Shown here one piece after another: positions 26,301 through 38,890 of a stretch of DNA of 64,000 nucleotides; the first letter of the stretch is position 1, and every line of letters starts with the position of its first letter. Source of the stretch: Paulownia fortunei (Eukaryota > Streptophyta > Magnoliopsida > Lamiales > Paulowniaceae); NCBI GenBank assembly GCA_019321725.1, contig CM033110.1, forward strand, positions 682,001 through 746,000, read 5' to 3'. Under the pieces are notes generated by a model. That model was not told the origin of the DNA. It did not search any database and worked only from the letters and a program-made list of their open reading frames with translations. The translations under genes and the position numbers were made by a program.

Positions 26301-29300
26301 ATTAGGGAATTAGAAGGCCTGTTTCACAATTTCATCATATATAGGAGATAGCAATTCTGAGATATCTGCTCCTTGTCCATCATTCTACCTTGTGAAGTAT
26401 TTCATTTCATGTTAGTCACACAAATATGCAAGAACTAATGAAGTTTATTTAGGGTTGTCGACTGATTTTTCCTTCACTAGAAATTCGTAATCCAATGAAT
26501 GTAGGAGAACCAATTTTTTTTATTTTATTTTTATGCAAAAAAATTGGTTCATTATGGTGTTTAGGTAAGCATTTATGTCGTGTACTTATGTAATTCATGT
26601 GTAATTTTCCAACTGCAGTCTTGATAGACTAATGATGATATCGGTCTCTAGGACACATGTATTTACAGCTTTACATGAATTCTAGTTGTAAATGTACCAT
26701 CCCATAATGTTTTTTTCAAATCCAAAGGCAGATCTAAATCAGGCCTTGATTGTTAGAACAATACATTAGAGTTCTATTAATGGCTTTTCTATCTTGAATT
26801 TCTATTCTATATATCTTCATAAGTGCTTCCTATCTATCAACATTGTTTATATTTATTCTAATGTCAAAAATTTGCTACAAATCATAGAAATGTACATGTT
26901 ATAGTTATATGTATTCGCTAGCTCCCTCTGACATTTCATCGTAGAAAAATCGAAAAATGGTTATCAACATCTCCAGCAAATATATTTTCTTCAAGATCAT
27001 TTCTTGGGGACTCAAGGCAAGACAAGAAAATAAGTAACATTTGAATCTATTCTTCTAGTTTGTTCAAAGGAGTTCCTCTTAAATTGCAATGTTCAAAAGG
27101 AACAAAAACTGTGTAAGGATAGATGGTGCTAGCGGATGGAGCCAAAAACAAGTTGCAGAACAAGAATGATCAATAATAAATACACAATCTAATGAATTGT
27201 TCTACATTCATTCAAATTATTAACCAACTAAACTAAAGTAGGGACAAAATTATATTTTGTCATGCAATTTCATTTTCCAACATTAATTCTTGAAGCCATT
27301 TGCATTATCTTCATAATCTATTAATTCTAGTGCAGCCCTTATTTTGAATTCTATTTCTTTTTTTTTTCTTCACTTCAGTATTTCAATTATAAGTCTAATT
27401 TGAACTTTTGGCTTGAGTTTTGGGCCTCAAAGAAAATGATTTTTCTCATGAACTTTGAATGCACAAGTTTTATTATTGCATATTTCGAGTAGAATGATAT
27501 ATCTTGTGCTCAATAGTTAGATTTTATTTCTTGTTTTTATTGGAACTTTTGGCATTGCTAAGGTAAGGAATTGGAGAAGGACAAGGGTAACTTCAAAGCA
27601 TAAAGATTTTGATAAGATATCTTGGCATTGAATCTAATTACTAATGTACAATTAGCATAAGTTAAAATTACAATCATGGTACCAACATCATTAAAAAAAT
27701 TTGAAAAAGTTTCAAATGTTTATTTTCCTCATGGAAACCACATTTTCCTTGTGCCATCTTCATTAAATGTGTGCTTAATAAGAGGTGTTTTTTTATCCTC
27801 GTGAAAAAGAGAACAGGAAAATGGTAGGAATATGAGAAAAAAATTAGGAGGAAGAAGTTCAATATAACGTGGATTTTTTATTTTATTCGGGCCTGGCAAC
27901 CCTCAACTTCATAAAATATTTAAAATAATATAAATTTTATATATAAAATTATTAAATTTTAAAATTTGCCCTCCAGAAATAAAAAAATATTTTCTTTTTC
28001 TATTGTTTTTGTGAAAAAATTCTACTCATCCCCAATCTAAATTTTTTGACTCCATCCCTAATTTTGCTATCTTTTTTCTTATGAATGAGTATTTTTTAAT
28101 TTCACCTTCACAACAATGGACAAACTTTAGATATTTACTAAGCATTATGGTACTAAATTAATTTTCTCTATGCTTCAAGCTTAATTAGATATATGGTAGT
28201 AAAAAGTGTGCCTTAAACTGCAAACCAAACAGAACTAGATTTTCTATGCTTAGCTAATCCTCCAAGACCCTAACAAGAAATGACTAAAATCAGTGAAGGG
28301 TCTGCTTCATTATACCCATCTTCAGATGGAAAATAATGGGTGAAAGATTAGCAAATAGAGAATGTATAACTGTATTAGGTCATTTTTTACATCCAAGATT
28401 TGTTAAAACCATCTATATATACACACACACACATAACATCTATATATATGCATGTATACATATATATATATATATATATCTGATAAGGTACTTTCTGAAT
28501 CAAGAAAAAAATCCAAATGCTTCTGTTTCACTTACAGGTACCACTTTTACATGTATACAGTGACATCTATAACATAATTACCTTGATGCATTCATAATTT
28601 TTTTTATATATATTTTGAAAATTATTTTCTTTGTTAAAATGCACCTGCACCTGCATTAAACATGATCAGAAGCAAAGCAGCTTCCCTTATATGTGCATAT
28701 TCATTTGAAAGACTGATGGCAAGTGATGGAAAACAGGTCACAAAAATAAATAAAGAAAAAAATAATGCATGTGTAGAGAGAAGGTATAGCTTTTTCCCAT
28801 TTTGAGATATTATGAATCAAAGTGCATGGCTGGATCAATATACTGTAAGAATTAATGAAAAATGATTCTTCTGTCTGTTTGTTCAACCAAAGGAGATCCT
28901 TTTTAGAGACAGTAATTCAAACAGGCAGCTTTGAAGTTCAAAACAAGGTAGAATCCATGGAGAAAATTCAATCCCAGAAGAGAAAAAAGTTGGTATAAAA
29001 ACAAACAGCATAGAAAAGAAAAGAAAATAAAAATAAAACTTTTATGTAGTATTTCAAAGAGAACAAGAATAATTCAACTGGTGCATAGAAATTTGAACTG
29101 AAAATCAAACATAAATCCCCTGGTTTCCTGCTCCTTTTTGTCCTCCCTATTTTTTGGTACTAGTGGTATTTTTCTTTCTACCTCAATGGGGTTTTACAAC
29201 AATAACACAAGATCCTATGTTTTTTCATACAGAAAGTCAAGGTTCACATCAATTGTACTAAGTGAAAAGAGGAAGAGAATGAGAGGAAATGTGGTCCTTG

Positions 29301-29331
29301 TCTTTTTTTTTTTTTTTTTGGGTTTTTTTTT

Positions 29332-31038
29332 TCAAGATCTTGGGGGTGGGAAGAATTGCGTACCGGCCATGAAGCTGTTAATTGGAGCTGGATATAAAGA
29401 AGGGTCAAGAAAAGGCGAGGCTGAACCACCACCACCACCACCGGCGGCGGCGGTGTCTGGGGCGGAGGTAGCGGTTGCAGAAGTGCCAGTTATTAAATTA
29501 AGTTGTTGAACTCCAGCGCTGACGCTTCCGCCGCCAGATGAAGTCTCCCCCGCCGCCATGTACTGGCTTTCGGTGCCTTGATCGTAGAGAATCCCTTTAA
29601 AAACATGCCCAGAAATGTTAACTGCAGTTTGATATGCGTACTGATCTTCAGCATCATCAATGGCGCTCACTCTGACGCAACGGAACACTGCCTGTGAACT
29701 CACTTCTGAAGGGAAATTCCCAAGCTCCAACCCTACAAACATGCACACACACATATATATACATGTTCATATATATATATATGCACATATCAAACATGCA
29801 TACAGTTAGTATATGTGGTTTTATGTTATTCTATTTGCATTGGTATATGAAAGGAATGCTTGAAAATTATTTCTTCACCATTATATTTAAATGACGAGCA
29901 CCATGTGCAAGCTTAGTATACACACAAAACTTTCACTCTCTCTTCACATGTAGAGAGAGAGAGAGAGAGAGAGAGTAGGGGAATAGAGTATTCTCTGACA
30001 ATCTTTTGTCAGGAATACCAAAAAACAGTGTTTTGAAAAGAAAAGGGAAAAGAAAAGGGAAAAAGGATGATGGGTTTTTTCCATGGCAGTCGATTTCACC
30101 ACACGCAATCGTTAGGGGTGGAGGGGGGGGGGGGGGGTGTTTCTTTCTCCTCATGTGATGTCGCTGGCGACTACAAAACAGTAAACATGAAATACAAACC
30201 AGAACCCTTTTCTCTTTCTTGAATTTCTACAGAATTCCATGCTTAAATATCATTCTCTTACACAAATCTTTCAAGATTCTGTGTCTGTTTTTCCTTCTGT
30301 ATATATACATATATTGTTTATTTATACATACTCAAATGACAAGAAGTTTTGTGTGCTATTACCTGAGGTGCTAGTAGGTATACGGGTGCACACAAGAGAG
30401 TTGGAAGCACTGGGATTCTCTCCTCTTTGCCTTTTCCCACTCTCTCTATGCGTCTGAGGCTGCGTTTCTTGCTGCTGATCCTGCTGCAAAGCCGCAAGCT
30501 GCTGCTGCCTTTCTCTCCTCTTTGCAGCTGGAACCCAAGTGCTCTTAACATGAGTCTGGCACTGAAACCCTCGGCTCTTGCAGCAAGTTCTACACCTCAT
30601 GTGGACGCAATCTTTCTTAGCCTGATTTCCACAGTCTTGGCAGCTAATCCCACCTCCCCCACTACTCCTCATCATCATAAACCCCGATCTTGGAGACTCA
30701 TCCGAGATATTAAACCCGCTGCCGCGGCTCGGCCCCACCGCAAGCCCGCCCGCGGAGGCGTAGAGGTCCTGCAGCGGGTTGCTGCCGCCGCGCTGCAGGA
30801 AGTTCTCCTCTTGGTGGTGGTGGTGGTGGTGGTGCTGAGGCTGTGGCTGCCAGAGCTCAAAACCCCTGTACGGAATTTCCTCATTTCTGAACAAGAACCA
30901 GCTTTCTGGATTGATTTCCGAAGGTGGGTTGTGGTGGCTGCTGCTTTGTTGATCAGGGTTGCCGCTGGTTCCTCCTCCGCTTCCCCTCCCTCCACCACCA
31001 CTGCCGCCTCCGCCGCCTAGTGAGAAAAAGCTAGCCAT
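29332..31038 (-). CDS. SHI/STYLISH-family zinc-finger transcription factor
   Basis: Two exons, 31038-30363 and 29732-29332 (stop TGA), give 358 residues. SHI/STY/LRP1/SRS proteins are plant-specific nuclear activators of auxin biosynthesis genes that shape gynoecium, stamens and leaves (family knowledge). The N-terminus is Gly/Ser-rich (8-24), with a seven-His run near 69-75. The RING-like zinc finger spans C133-H163: C-x2-C-x7-C-x4-C-x2-C-C-x6-C-x2-H, including the [17 protein letters not shown] core. It is followed by the basic [12 protein letters not shown] motif and a Gln-rich stretch. Exon 2 encodes the second family domain: [20 protein letters not shown], then [15 protein letters not shown] (I265-H268). 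The family hallmark is I-G-G-H, so Gly-to-Ser at 266 is unusual. The C-terminus is Ala/Gly/Pro-rich. The start has context AAAATGGCT, and no longer in-frame start is evident. Which STY/SRS paralogue it matches cannot be fixed here; neighbouring genes favour the STY1/STY2 pair. Confidence 0.93.
29952..29975. repeat. (AG)n microsatellite in SHI-family intron
   Basis: A pure AG tract inside the single intron (29733-30362) of the SHI-family gene. It reads as (CT)n on the coding strand, in the first half of the last 250 bases before the splice acceptor. Confidence 0.95.
30123..30137. repeat. 15-base G run in SHI-family intron
   Basis: Fifteen consecutive G on the plus strand read as a C run in the intron of the minus-strand SHI-family gene. 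It is rare in such AT-rich DNA and may be length-variable. Confidence 0.93.
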
Positions 31039-31268
31039 TTTGGTAATGAATCAAATCCTTTTCTAGAGGTTAATTGTGACTGACAATCCATAGCACAAAC
31101 TGCCTTGATAATGACTTAACAATAATGCGCGGGGGGCACGCGTTAATTCTTCCTCAGGGTACTGTTTTTGGGATTCTTGAATTGTGGGTTTTAAGCCAGA
31201 CAACTTCTGAGGTTTGAATGAATGAGAAAGAGTCGTACTATTATTGTTGCGATGAGTTTGCATGTGAA

Positions 31269-31271
<3 letters not shown>

Positions 31272-31305
<34 letters not shown>
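31272..31305. repeat. (CA)n microsatellite in SHI-family leader/promoter
   Basis: An uninterrupted CA tract lies about 235 bases upstream of the SHI-family start codon on the gene's own strand, where it reads (TG)n. It probably sits in the 5' untranslated region or proximal promoter. Confidence 0.95.
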
Positions 31306-31306
<1 letters not shown>

Positions 31307-31562
31307 GAAGAGGATGCAAGAAGATTTACTTAACTCACAACTAAAAATTGAATTGCAAATTGGTTTTAAATGAAGAGAAGTGTGTGTTTTTGGGGAGAGA
31401 GAGGAAAGGGTTGTGGCAGCTTTTTTTAGTGAGAAGAGAGGAGGGGTTGGGGGTGGTATGGTGGGGGATGACTTTTGGGTTAGGGGGACAGAGATTAATC
31501 GGCTCCTTCAACTCTGTGACAGTGTTGTTTGCATTAAAGACTCAGAATTACAGCTCTGCCAC

Positions 31563-31568
31563 GCCGCC
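31563..31568 (-). promoter_or_regulatory. GCC-box-like element upstream of SHI-family gene
   Basis: GCCGCC lies about 525 bases upstream of the start codon, in otherwise AT- and CT-rich DNA. A conserved GCC-box-like element needed for expression has been described in promoters of STY1 and related genes and is bound by AP2/ERF factors (family knowledge from memory). The match here is to the six-base core only. Confidence 0.35.
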
Positions 31569-31599
31569 ATGCCTTCCTAAAAAGCAACTGCTTCTCTTT

Positions 31600-31602
<3 letters not shown>

Positions 31603-31643
<41 letters not shown>

Positions 31644-31768
31644 ACCAATTCAAGAATTATTCACAAAACCACCAGTTTCTTCTTTGTTTCAACTCTTTCA
31701 GTGTTAATTTTGCAGCTCATCAGCTTTTACCCACAGAGACACGGACACTCTCTCTCTCTCTCTCTCTC
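31603..31768. repeat. Two (CT)n/GAGA tracts upstream of SHI-family gene
   Basis: Pure TC tracts at 31603-31638 and 31748-31768 lie 0.56-0.73 kb upstream of the SHI-family start codon. They read as GAGA repeats on the gene's strand. Such tracts are binding sites for plant BPC (GAGA-binding) factors; whether these two act is not known. Confidence 0.9.
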
Positions 31769-33350
31769 CGTGATGATGACGAACTTAGAGTGATCTAAAG
31801 GTGGAAGATATTTGCATGAGGATCGAGCGGTTGGTATGTTGCCACGTGTCGATCAGATAGCTTTTGCTCCCTTGTCTTTTGTACCGGAAAACACGCTGCT
31901 TTATGTCTCTAATATTTTTTTAATAAAAAAATATCAAATTAAATTTATTTGTTTATTTCTTTATTAATTAAGTCAAACTCAACTTCAATTTACACTTAAT
32001 TTTATTAAAAAAAAAAATTGTTTAAAGTTATATAGTTTATTATACTTAATGAATAGATTTCAAATAAATTTTTAATAATAAATTTTGAATTCGATTTTTT
32101 TTTACTGTATATTAATTGTTCCACTTAAATTGTTATTCTAATTTTTACTGGACAATTAAAATGTCATTATCCAAAGGATCTAATCCCGAGAGCTACATTT
32201 TATTATTCCTATTGACCTTTGGATTTTAGATGCTAAATGTGTTAAATTTGCTTATGGATTTCACCATTATAATACATTCCCTCGTTTATAAGTTTTTTTT
32301 TTTAAATTCTAATATTGAAATACAAGGAAAAGAAGAATTCGAATTCTAACCTCATTTATAAAAAAATTAAGTTAAGTATCACCACTTTTAGTGAATATTA
32401 GTATTCCCAAATTTATAAATAGTTGTTGGATTAGAATTTTTTTTACTGTTTGGAACATATAATTTTGTGATTTTTTTAATTTTAATTTGATTACGTTAAT
32501 TAATTAGAATACAACTATAAAAAGTATTTATTTTGTCATTGGTCGTTCTCAATTAAGTGTAAATCAAATTTCTATTCTTAAGATGGATTTATTGCAAAAT
32601 AGGTATTTCAAAGTTTTTGTTCTTATAAATTGCATGAAATTTCCATGATCAATTCTCATATTATCTACCTCAATAGTGAAAGTAATCTCTAAGAGCTACA
32701 TTTTATCTTTATGTAACTTCACAATGAAGCAAGTAATCTTCAAGAGACATATTTTATGTCATCTCAACAAGTGATAATATTCTAATGAAATTTCATATAA
32801 TATGACTAAAGTTTCAAAAGTAAGAAAAAGAAATAGTACCATAAGTGATTACAGTAAAAGTCATTCTAATTTACGTAAAATTATTGGATGGACAGAATGC
32901 GATACATTTTAACCATTCAATATTTTTGAATTGAAGGGTATGAAAAGATGGTAAAAACTACTATCGATCCCTATAATTCAGTATTCGATACGATTAGAAG
33001 GGTGGGAGTTGAGAACCACACGAACCTGCAATTGCACTCGATCCACTGTAAAATAATATATTTAATATACTTGCTTAGGGACAAGATTAAAATTGTACTT
33101 AGCTGATGCTCCATTAATCTTTGCCATATTTAATTTTTATCCAAATTAAAATCTTTGAGTTTAGACTAGGTTTCTAAATTGCCAACAATTTCTATAATGT
33201 ATTATTCATCAAATTAATAAACTCTTGTTGTCTTGCAACATGCCTATATTACAAAAGGCTTAATTAAAATCTCATACTATGTTAAATATATAAGAAAATT
33301 TGAAAATTTGATATTTCACTTTCCTTTTTTATACAACAAAAACAACAACC

Positions 33351-33385
<35 letters not shown>

Positions 33386-34619
33386 TTATTCTCTTCTCTT
33401 TAATTCAGTGTTTCTTCTATTATTATATATCTTCCTCTTTTTGTCCTTTTCTAGCTTCGAATTATTATTTTCGATAGCACGAAGCATTTTAATCCAACTT
33501 ATTTATAAACTAGACAACAAATTACTACATAATTTGCAAAAAAAAAAAAAAAAAAACACATTTAAAATTCAAAATTCCAACAACATAATTTCTGTTAATT
33601 AATTAAATAAACCCTCAAACTTAATTAATTAATTGGCTCTCAATTATTCAAAAATTATTTTTTTTCCCCTCATTATTCCATGGAGGATAGTGACACCCTC
33701 AAAGTGGTTAAAACTGTTTCAATTATGTTCATAATTAGGGTTCTTTTAGTGATTTTGAGGGGACCATTTGAAAGGAGGGCCATCTTATTAAGTTTTAATT
33801 AATTAAGGGGTTTGATTATTAGGGGGGTGGGGTTGACTATAACAGTGAGGGGGAGGGGTATGTAGGTCATTTAAGTAGGTCGATGTGTACGTATTTAAAA
33901 CCATTAACAAAGAGTGTATTATTCAATCATGTATACGGATTTCCGCCGGCCTGGGTATATAGCCCTATTGATAGGGATATTTATCTGTACATAGCAATTT
34001 TTTTATTTTTTTTTACAGTCGGACCCCCCAAAAAATAATTCTCGTGTTTATTTTGAATTTCTCGTGGGATAAAATAGAAATAATACTTAAAAAATAATTA
34101 TGAGCCTTCACTAAATAAGCGTGAAATTTTTTAATTTCTTTTTATGTCGCTTAATTAGAAACGCGAGAATCACTTGCAATTCTTGTGTAGGCACAAAAAG
34201 CTATATCTAGGAGTAGCCACTGCAACAGTTTGGCATGATGCATGAGACAATCAATGGAAAGATTGGTGGTACAAGTTGTGCAAAAGGGTATTTTGGAAAT
34301 TTAAAGAATAGGATTACACCAAATTTAATCGATTTTTTGTAATTTTAAAATTTTTTGTAAATTTGATTCAGTGAATTTTCGTCCTGTTAAGTTGAATCGA
34401 ACGTAATTAAATTTTATAAAACACATTTGATATATTTCACACTTAGACGTTGCGATAACATAAAATGTGAAATCGTATAGTATCACAAAATAAAAAATAA
34501 AAAAAATTAATCTTAAATTTTTTGGCAAATTCAAAGGTTTTATCACATTGGACAAGGGTTTTGGGACAAAGAAAAAATGAATTCTTTTTTTAAGGTATCA
34601 TTAAATTAGTATTTTAATA

Positions 34620-35070
34620 ATTAAATTAGGATCAAATTGATCTCGCTATTGGTCATTAATTAAACTGATAAGACCGATTCAACGACAGTCCAACTGGTAT
34701 AATGAAAATTAACTATATTTTTTAATTATATTATATAAAATGGTAATGTAATAGATTAATTATTATGTATTAAACTTTAATAATAAAAAAAGATATATAA
34801 TCAACTAAAAAATGCATCTAACAAACTTTAAAATCCAAATAACAACATACATATAATCAAACAACAGGTTTAAAGTTTAAACTTTATCAAAAAAAACACA
34901 AAAAATACAAAAAAGCAAAAAACAAAATCAATTTTGACCGATTCGATCAATTCTTGATCGACCTTTACCAATTCAATCAATTCTTGATCGATTTGATCAG
35001 TTCAACCTCATTTTCAATTTTTGTAGTCAATTGAATTTGACCGACCATCAATTCCTAATTAAACCGATCG
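34620..35070 (+). mobile_element. Dispersed AT-rich element, copy A
   Basis: This copy begins with 'gatcaaattgatctcgctattgg' and 'gaccgattcaacgacagtcc', continues through an AT-rich core containing 'attaattattatgta' and 'aatcaactaaaaa', then 'aggtttaaagtttaaact'. It ends in repeated 'gaccgattcgatcaattcttgatcg' strings. The order of blocks matches copies at 46490, 53790 (inverted) and 54650. No ORF is present. I infer a non-autonomous transposable element. Confidence 0.55.
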
Positions 35071-35101
35071 ATTCTAAAAACACTTCATAAAATAACGAAC
35101 C

Positions 35102-35134
<33 letters not shown>

Positions 35135-37204
35135 GAGTGACAGAATCGAAGTAATTATTCAAAATCTTAGAAGTTTACACTTTTTAATTTTCAATTTTCT
35201 GAATTATTTTTTTATTTTTTTATTTTTCGCCCACTTTGAAAAAGAAAAGAGTCTTTTTCCCTTTCAATTTTTTCACTTCACTTTATCCCGTCGTTTTTAC
35301 TCTTTCGGCCACAACAAGGACAGGATTAGCCAATAGCTATAGTTCCAGTACATGCATTTAACTCATATTTGCACTTATAAGCAATCAAACTAATAATCAA
35401 ACACAACTTATATCATCATCACTTCATGGACTAAAAGTTAACATAACATATAAATAATTAATATTTGATGTACAATTTAAATCATTGCTTTCTATCTCTT
35501 ATTTTTCTTTAAGCTTTTAACCTGTGATCCTGAAAGCCCAATCGTGTGTTATATGAATAAGAATTATAGGCTACTAAAATATTTTTTTATCGAAAAAATT
35601 CAATTAGTGCGTTTAAATTGGTGATCTCCATACTAAGGATACCATAAACATGGATAAAAAAAATAAAAAAAATTGACCCTTAAATTAGTAGTTTTGTATT
35701 AATTTAGAGGCTAAACTTTTAAATGTATTAATTTGATAGTTTAATTCTTTGATATGTACCAAACATGACATTTTTCAGCCAAAATCACCCATCAGGAAAT
35801 TAAAAAAAAAAAAAAAAAGGAAAAAATTGTAGTCACCTTCCCATTTGTTTTAGACATTTTCAAATTTCTTATTTTTTTTCATACATAAATAAAAATATAT
35901 ATTTTATATACATTATTGAGTAAGACCTCAAAGTTAAATTTTAGTCTTTTGTCTCTCACATAATATTTTAATTTATGAATTTGTTTAAAAATGTAAAATG
36001 TTAATATGTGCTCGTTATTTTAGTAATTATAACTTAAACTTTAATTTTGATCTTTTAATTGTCTTAAAGAATTATGCATCATGAAAAATAACTGCAATTA
36101 GTTTTTTTTTTTTATATATAAAAGTAATGCCTTTGTTTTTTCTTAAAAGTATAGGGATGATGGTGTTTTGGTATTTTAATAAAATTTTGTTAGAATATTT
36201 GATCAAATAGTTTTAGAGGTGAGGTACTTGTTTAAAAAAAAATCAAATTTTAACTAATTGGTGAATTGCCAAAAGCCAAAAACTTAGGAAAGGTGAATAA
36301 ACAATTCTTATTTCGATAAGTGTATTAGATGGAAAATGTTATATTTGATACACATTAATAAGTTATACTGTCAAATTATACACTTTAAAGTCTGGTCGAA
36401 ATTAATCCAAAATAACTAATTTAAGGGTAAAAATCCCCTATAAATATTTAGGTCCAAGTATTTAATTTTCAATATTGTAGGATTTGTTCTAGCATAGGGT
36501 ATTAAATTATGAATATATGCTAGTTATATATATGCCAAGAAAAATAAAAATTTGGGAATTATTGGGATTCATTGCTTAACAAGGTAAGCTCAAGAAGATC
36601 TAGAGAGACTTGACCAACAAGCCCATTTGGTCCATTAATTGTGCCAAAAAATCTAATCTTTTCTTGAATATAACTTTGAAAACTTTATTGATTATGTCTC
36701 TTGGCTTAATTAAAGTTATTAATCTTTTGTCACAAATTGACTAATATTCGACTGCGCTATAAATTAAATACCACCTACCCTAATATTAAGTTAGGAATGT
36801 ATATTGGAATAAATAGTGATCATTAATTTTATTTTTTAAAGGTATTTTTTTTATGAATTTAGCGTTTCTTGTTCTAGATAGCAGCAACAGGAGACCTAAT
36901 CTGTCGTGCCCTAAAAATTGAAGAGGGATTAAACTTTTGTAGTCAATAATTGCTAAGATGAATTTTTTTAAGACCTATTTAAATTAATTGAAATTTTTTT
37001 TGGAATTAAATGACTATAACTTTTTAACCTTATTTTCATATGGCTTGAGCAATATAGCATGCTTTCATTTTGGCCATGATATTTACTAGTTTAGTGACAT
37101 GAACAAGACCTTAGAATTTACCTATGCCCATACTACTTTTTGTACTCTGTATTATTAGCCCACAACCCTTGCATTTACAATATATAATTATATGATTTCC
37201 AACT

Positions 37205-37223
37205 CCCCCCCCCCCCCCCCCCC
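37205..37223. repeat. 19-base C run
   Basis: Nineteen consecutive C in AT-rich intergenic DNA. With the 15-G run in the SHI-family intron, it is one of only two long G/C homopolymers in the window. Confidence 0.95.
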
Positions 37224-37320
37224 ACCTCATTACCTAAGTTAAAATATTTAATACTCATGCATGTAATTACAATTTAGTAAAATTTTACTAGATTTTAGTT
37301 TTCTTAGGGTTTCACTTTCC

Positions 37321-37441
37321 TTTCTTGTCACAAATTTATTATTGTTATAAGCTATAGCTTTTAGATAATTAACTATAGCTTCTAGCTTTCTTGTCACAAT
37401 TTTATCGCTCTTATTAGCCATAACTTTTAGATAATTATCAG
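37321..37441. repeat. Two-copy tandem repeat, period about 66
   Basis: 'tttcttgtcacaa' at 37321 recurs at 37387. Both copies are followed by a diverged 'ttat..ttataagc/ttattagcc' segment and then 'ttttagataatta'. Confidence 0.7.
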
Positions 37442-38039
37442 CCTCCAAAAGTAATTTGAGGTGGTCCTTCTCATTTATTTTGGTTATTAAAAAAAAAAGT
37501 AAAAAATATGCTTAGTACACATTTCTGAATTCGAGGGTTGTATTCTACGAACATGAGATGCTATTTATTTGTATATATATATATAAGTTAAATAGAGTAG
37601 TTGTTGGAATATACATAAGGAATTCAATTTTTTATTGAAAATTTCTCTTATTGAAAATTTGTGTGAATATTGAGTTCAATTAAAAAAGCCTACATCCTTT
37701 AAACACTCGACTCCCTCTGTGTAAATATGGTTGCAATCAATTTAAAAATCGAAAAAAAAAATCCATATTTTAAAAATTAAAACCTATTTTTTTATCCCAC
37801 TTAAAATCATTCAAAACATAAAATTAGGTCGGATTTAAATTCGGACCCGAAAACAAGATATGCCAATAATTTATGATCTTGAGGATGCATTAGAGTAGAT
37901 AGAAAGAAGATAGGTGGATTTAGTCAGAGAAAATTAGGCACAAAGTTGTATTGCATTAATGGTGCTAACACTTAGTGTGGGAAAATAAAGGGATGCTACA
38001 CAAAGCTTGTGACCAACGGCTGGAAATTGATGTCGGGAA

Positions 38040-38890
38040 TCATATAATTGTTCAAATTTGAAAAATAGAGACAACAAATAATTGTGTGACTCACATGTGA
38101 ATCATTAGAAAAAGTCTGTATTTTATTTTATGGTATTATCATATCAACATCGAACAACTCAAAATTCTAAATATATATCAACGTATTCAGCATTATAATA
38201 TTAATTAGAGAGTTTAAATATTAGAAAAATATAATCTAATTAATTATGGGTTCAAGTTATTTAAAGAGAATTGTAGAACTAACTAGTATATATCCTCCCA
38301 TTAAATATTAAAAAATAAAAAATCTACAAGAAAAATACACACACAAAAGAAAAAAGAAAAAAAAATAAATCCTATTACTTTATAGTATTTTACACAAATA
38401 ATTATGTGACTCACACGTGGATTATTATATTAATTCAGTATTTGATTTTATGATAATATCTTATAAACAACGAATAGTTCATAATTTTAATTATATATCA
38501 CCGTTGGAGGATTAATTTAGTCAGCACCATAACATTAATTGGAGCGTTTAAATATATAAAAAAAAAAGGTTGTCAATCTCAGCCTTGAAACCCTATTCTC
38601 CTAAAACAACGACCAATAAAAACACACACACACACACAAGAAAAAGAAAAAAGAAAAGAAATAAACCCTATTACTTTATAGTATTTTACACAAGTAATTA
38701 TGTGACTAATCGTTAGATTAAGGCAGTCTTTTACTTTATAATATTATCACATAAACATCAAACGGCTCATAATTCTAATTATATATCTTTATTGGATGAT
38801 TAATTTAGTCACCAATATTGTATTAAATGAAGTGTTTAAATATGGATGCCAATCTCAGCCTTGGAACCCTATTCTCCTAATTTTACACAT
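38040..38890. repeat. Three-copy tandem repeat of about 300 bases
   Basis: The anchor 'attatgtgac' (first copy 'attgtgtgac') occurs at 38081, 38401 and 38697, spacings of 320 and 296 bases. The second and third copies share 'cctattactttatagtattttacacaa' at the start, and 'attaatttagtca' with 'gccaatctcagccttg.aaccctattctcctaa' near the end. The first copy is more diverged and appears partial. CA-rich and A-rich tracts separate the units. Confidence 0.8.

Noticed and set aside
29138..29509. 123-codon plus-strand frame over the SHI-family 3' end
   Set aside because: It is antisense to conserved exon 2 and includes the homopolymer after the stop codon, so it is not an independent gene.
30427..31020. 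197-codon plus-strand frame opposite the SHI-family exon 1
   Set aside because: It is the antisense shadow of the zinc-finger exon; its Ala/Val/Leu runs mirror the Gly, Ser and His codons of the real gene.
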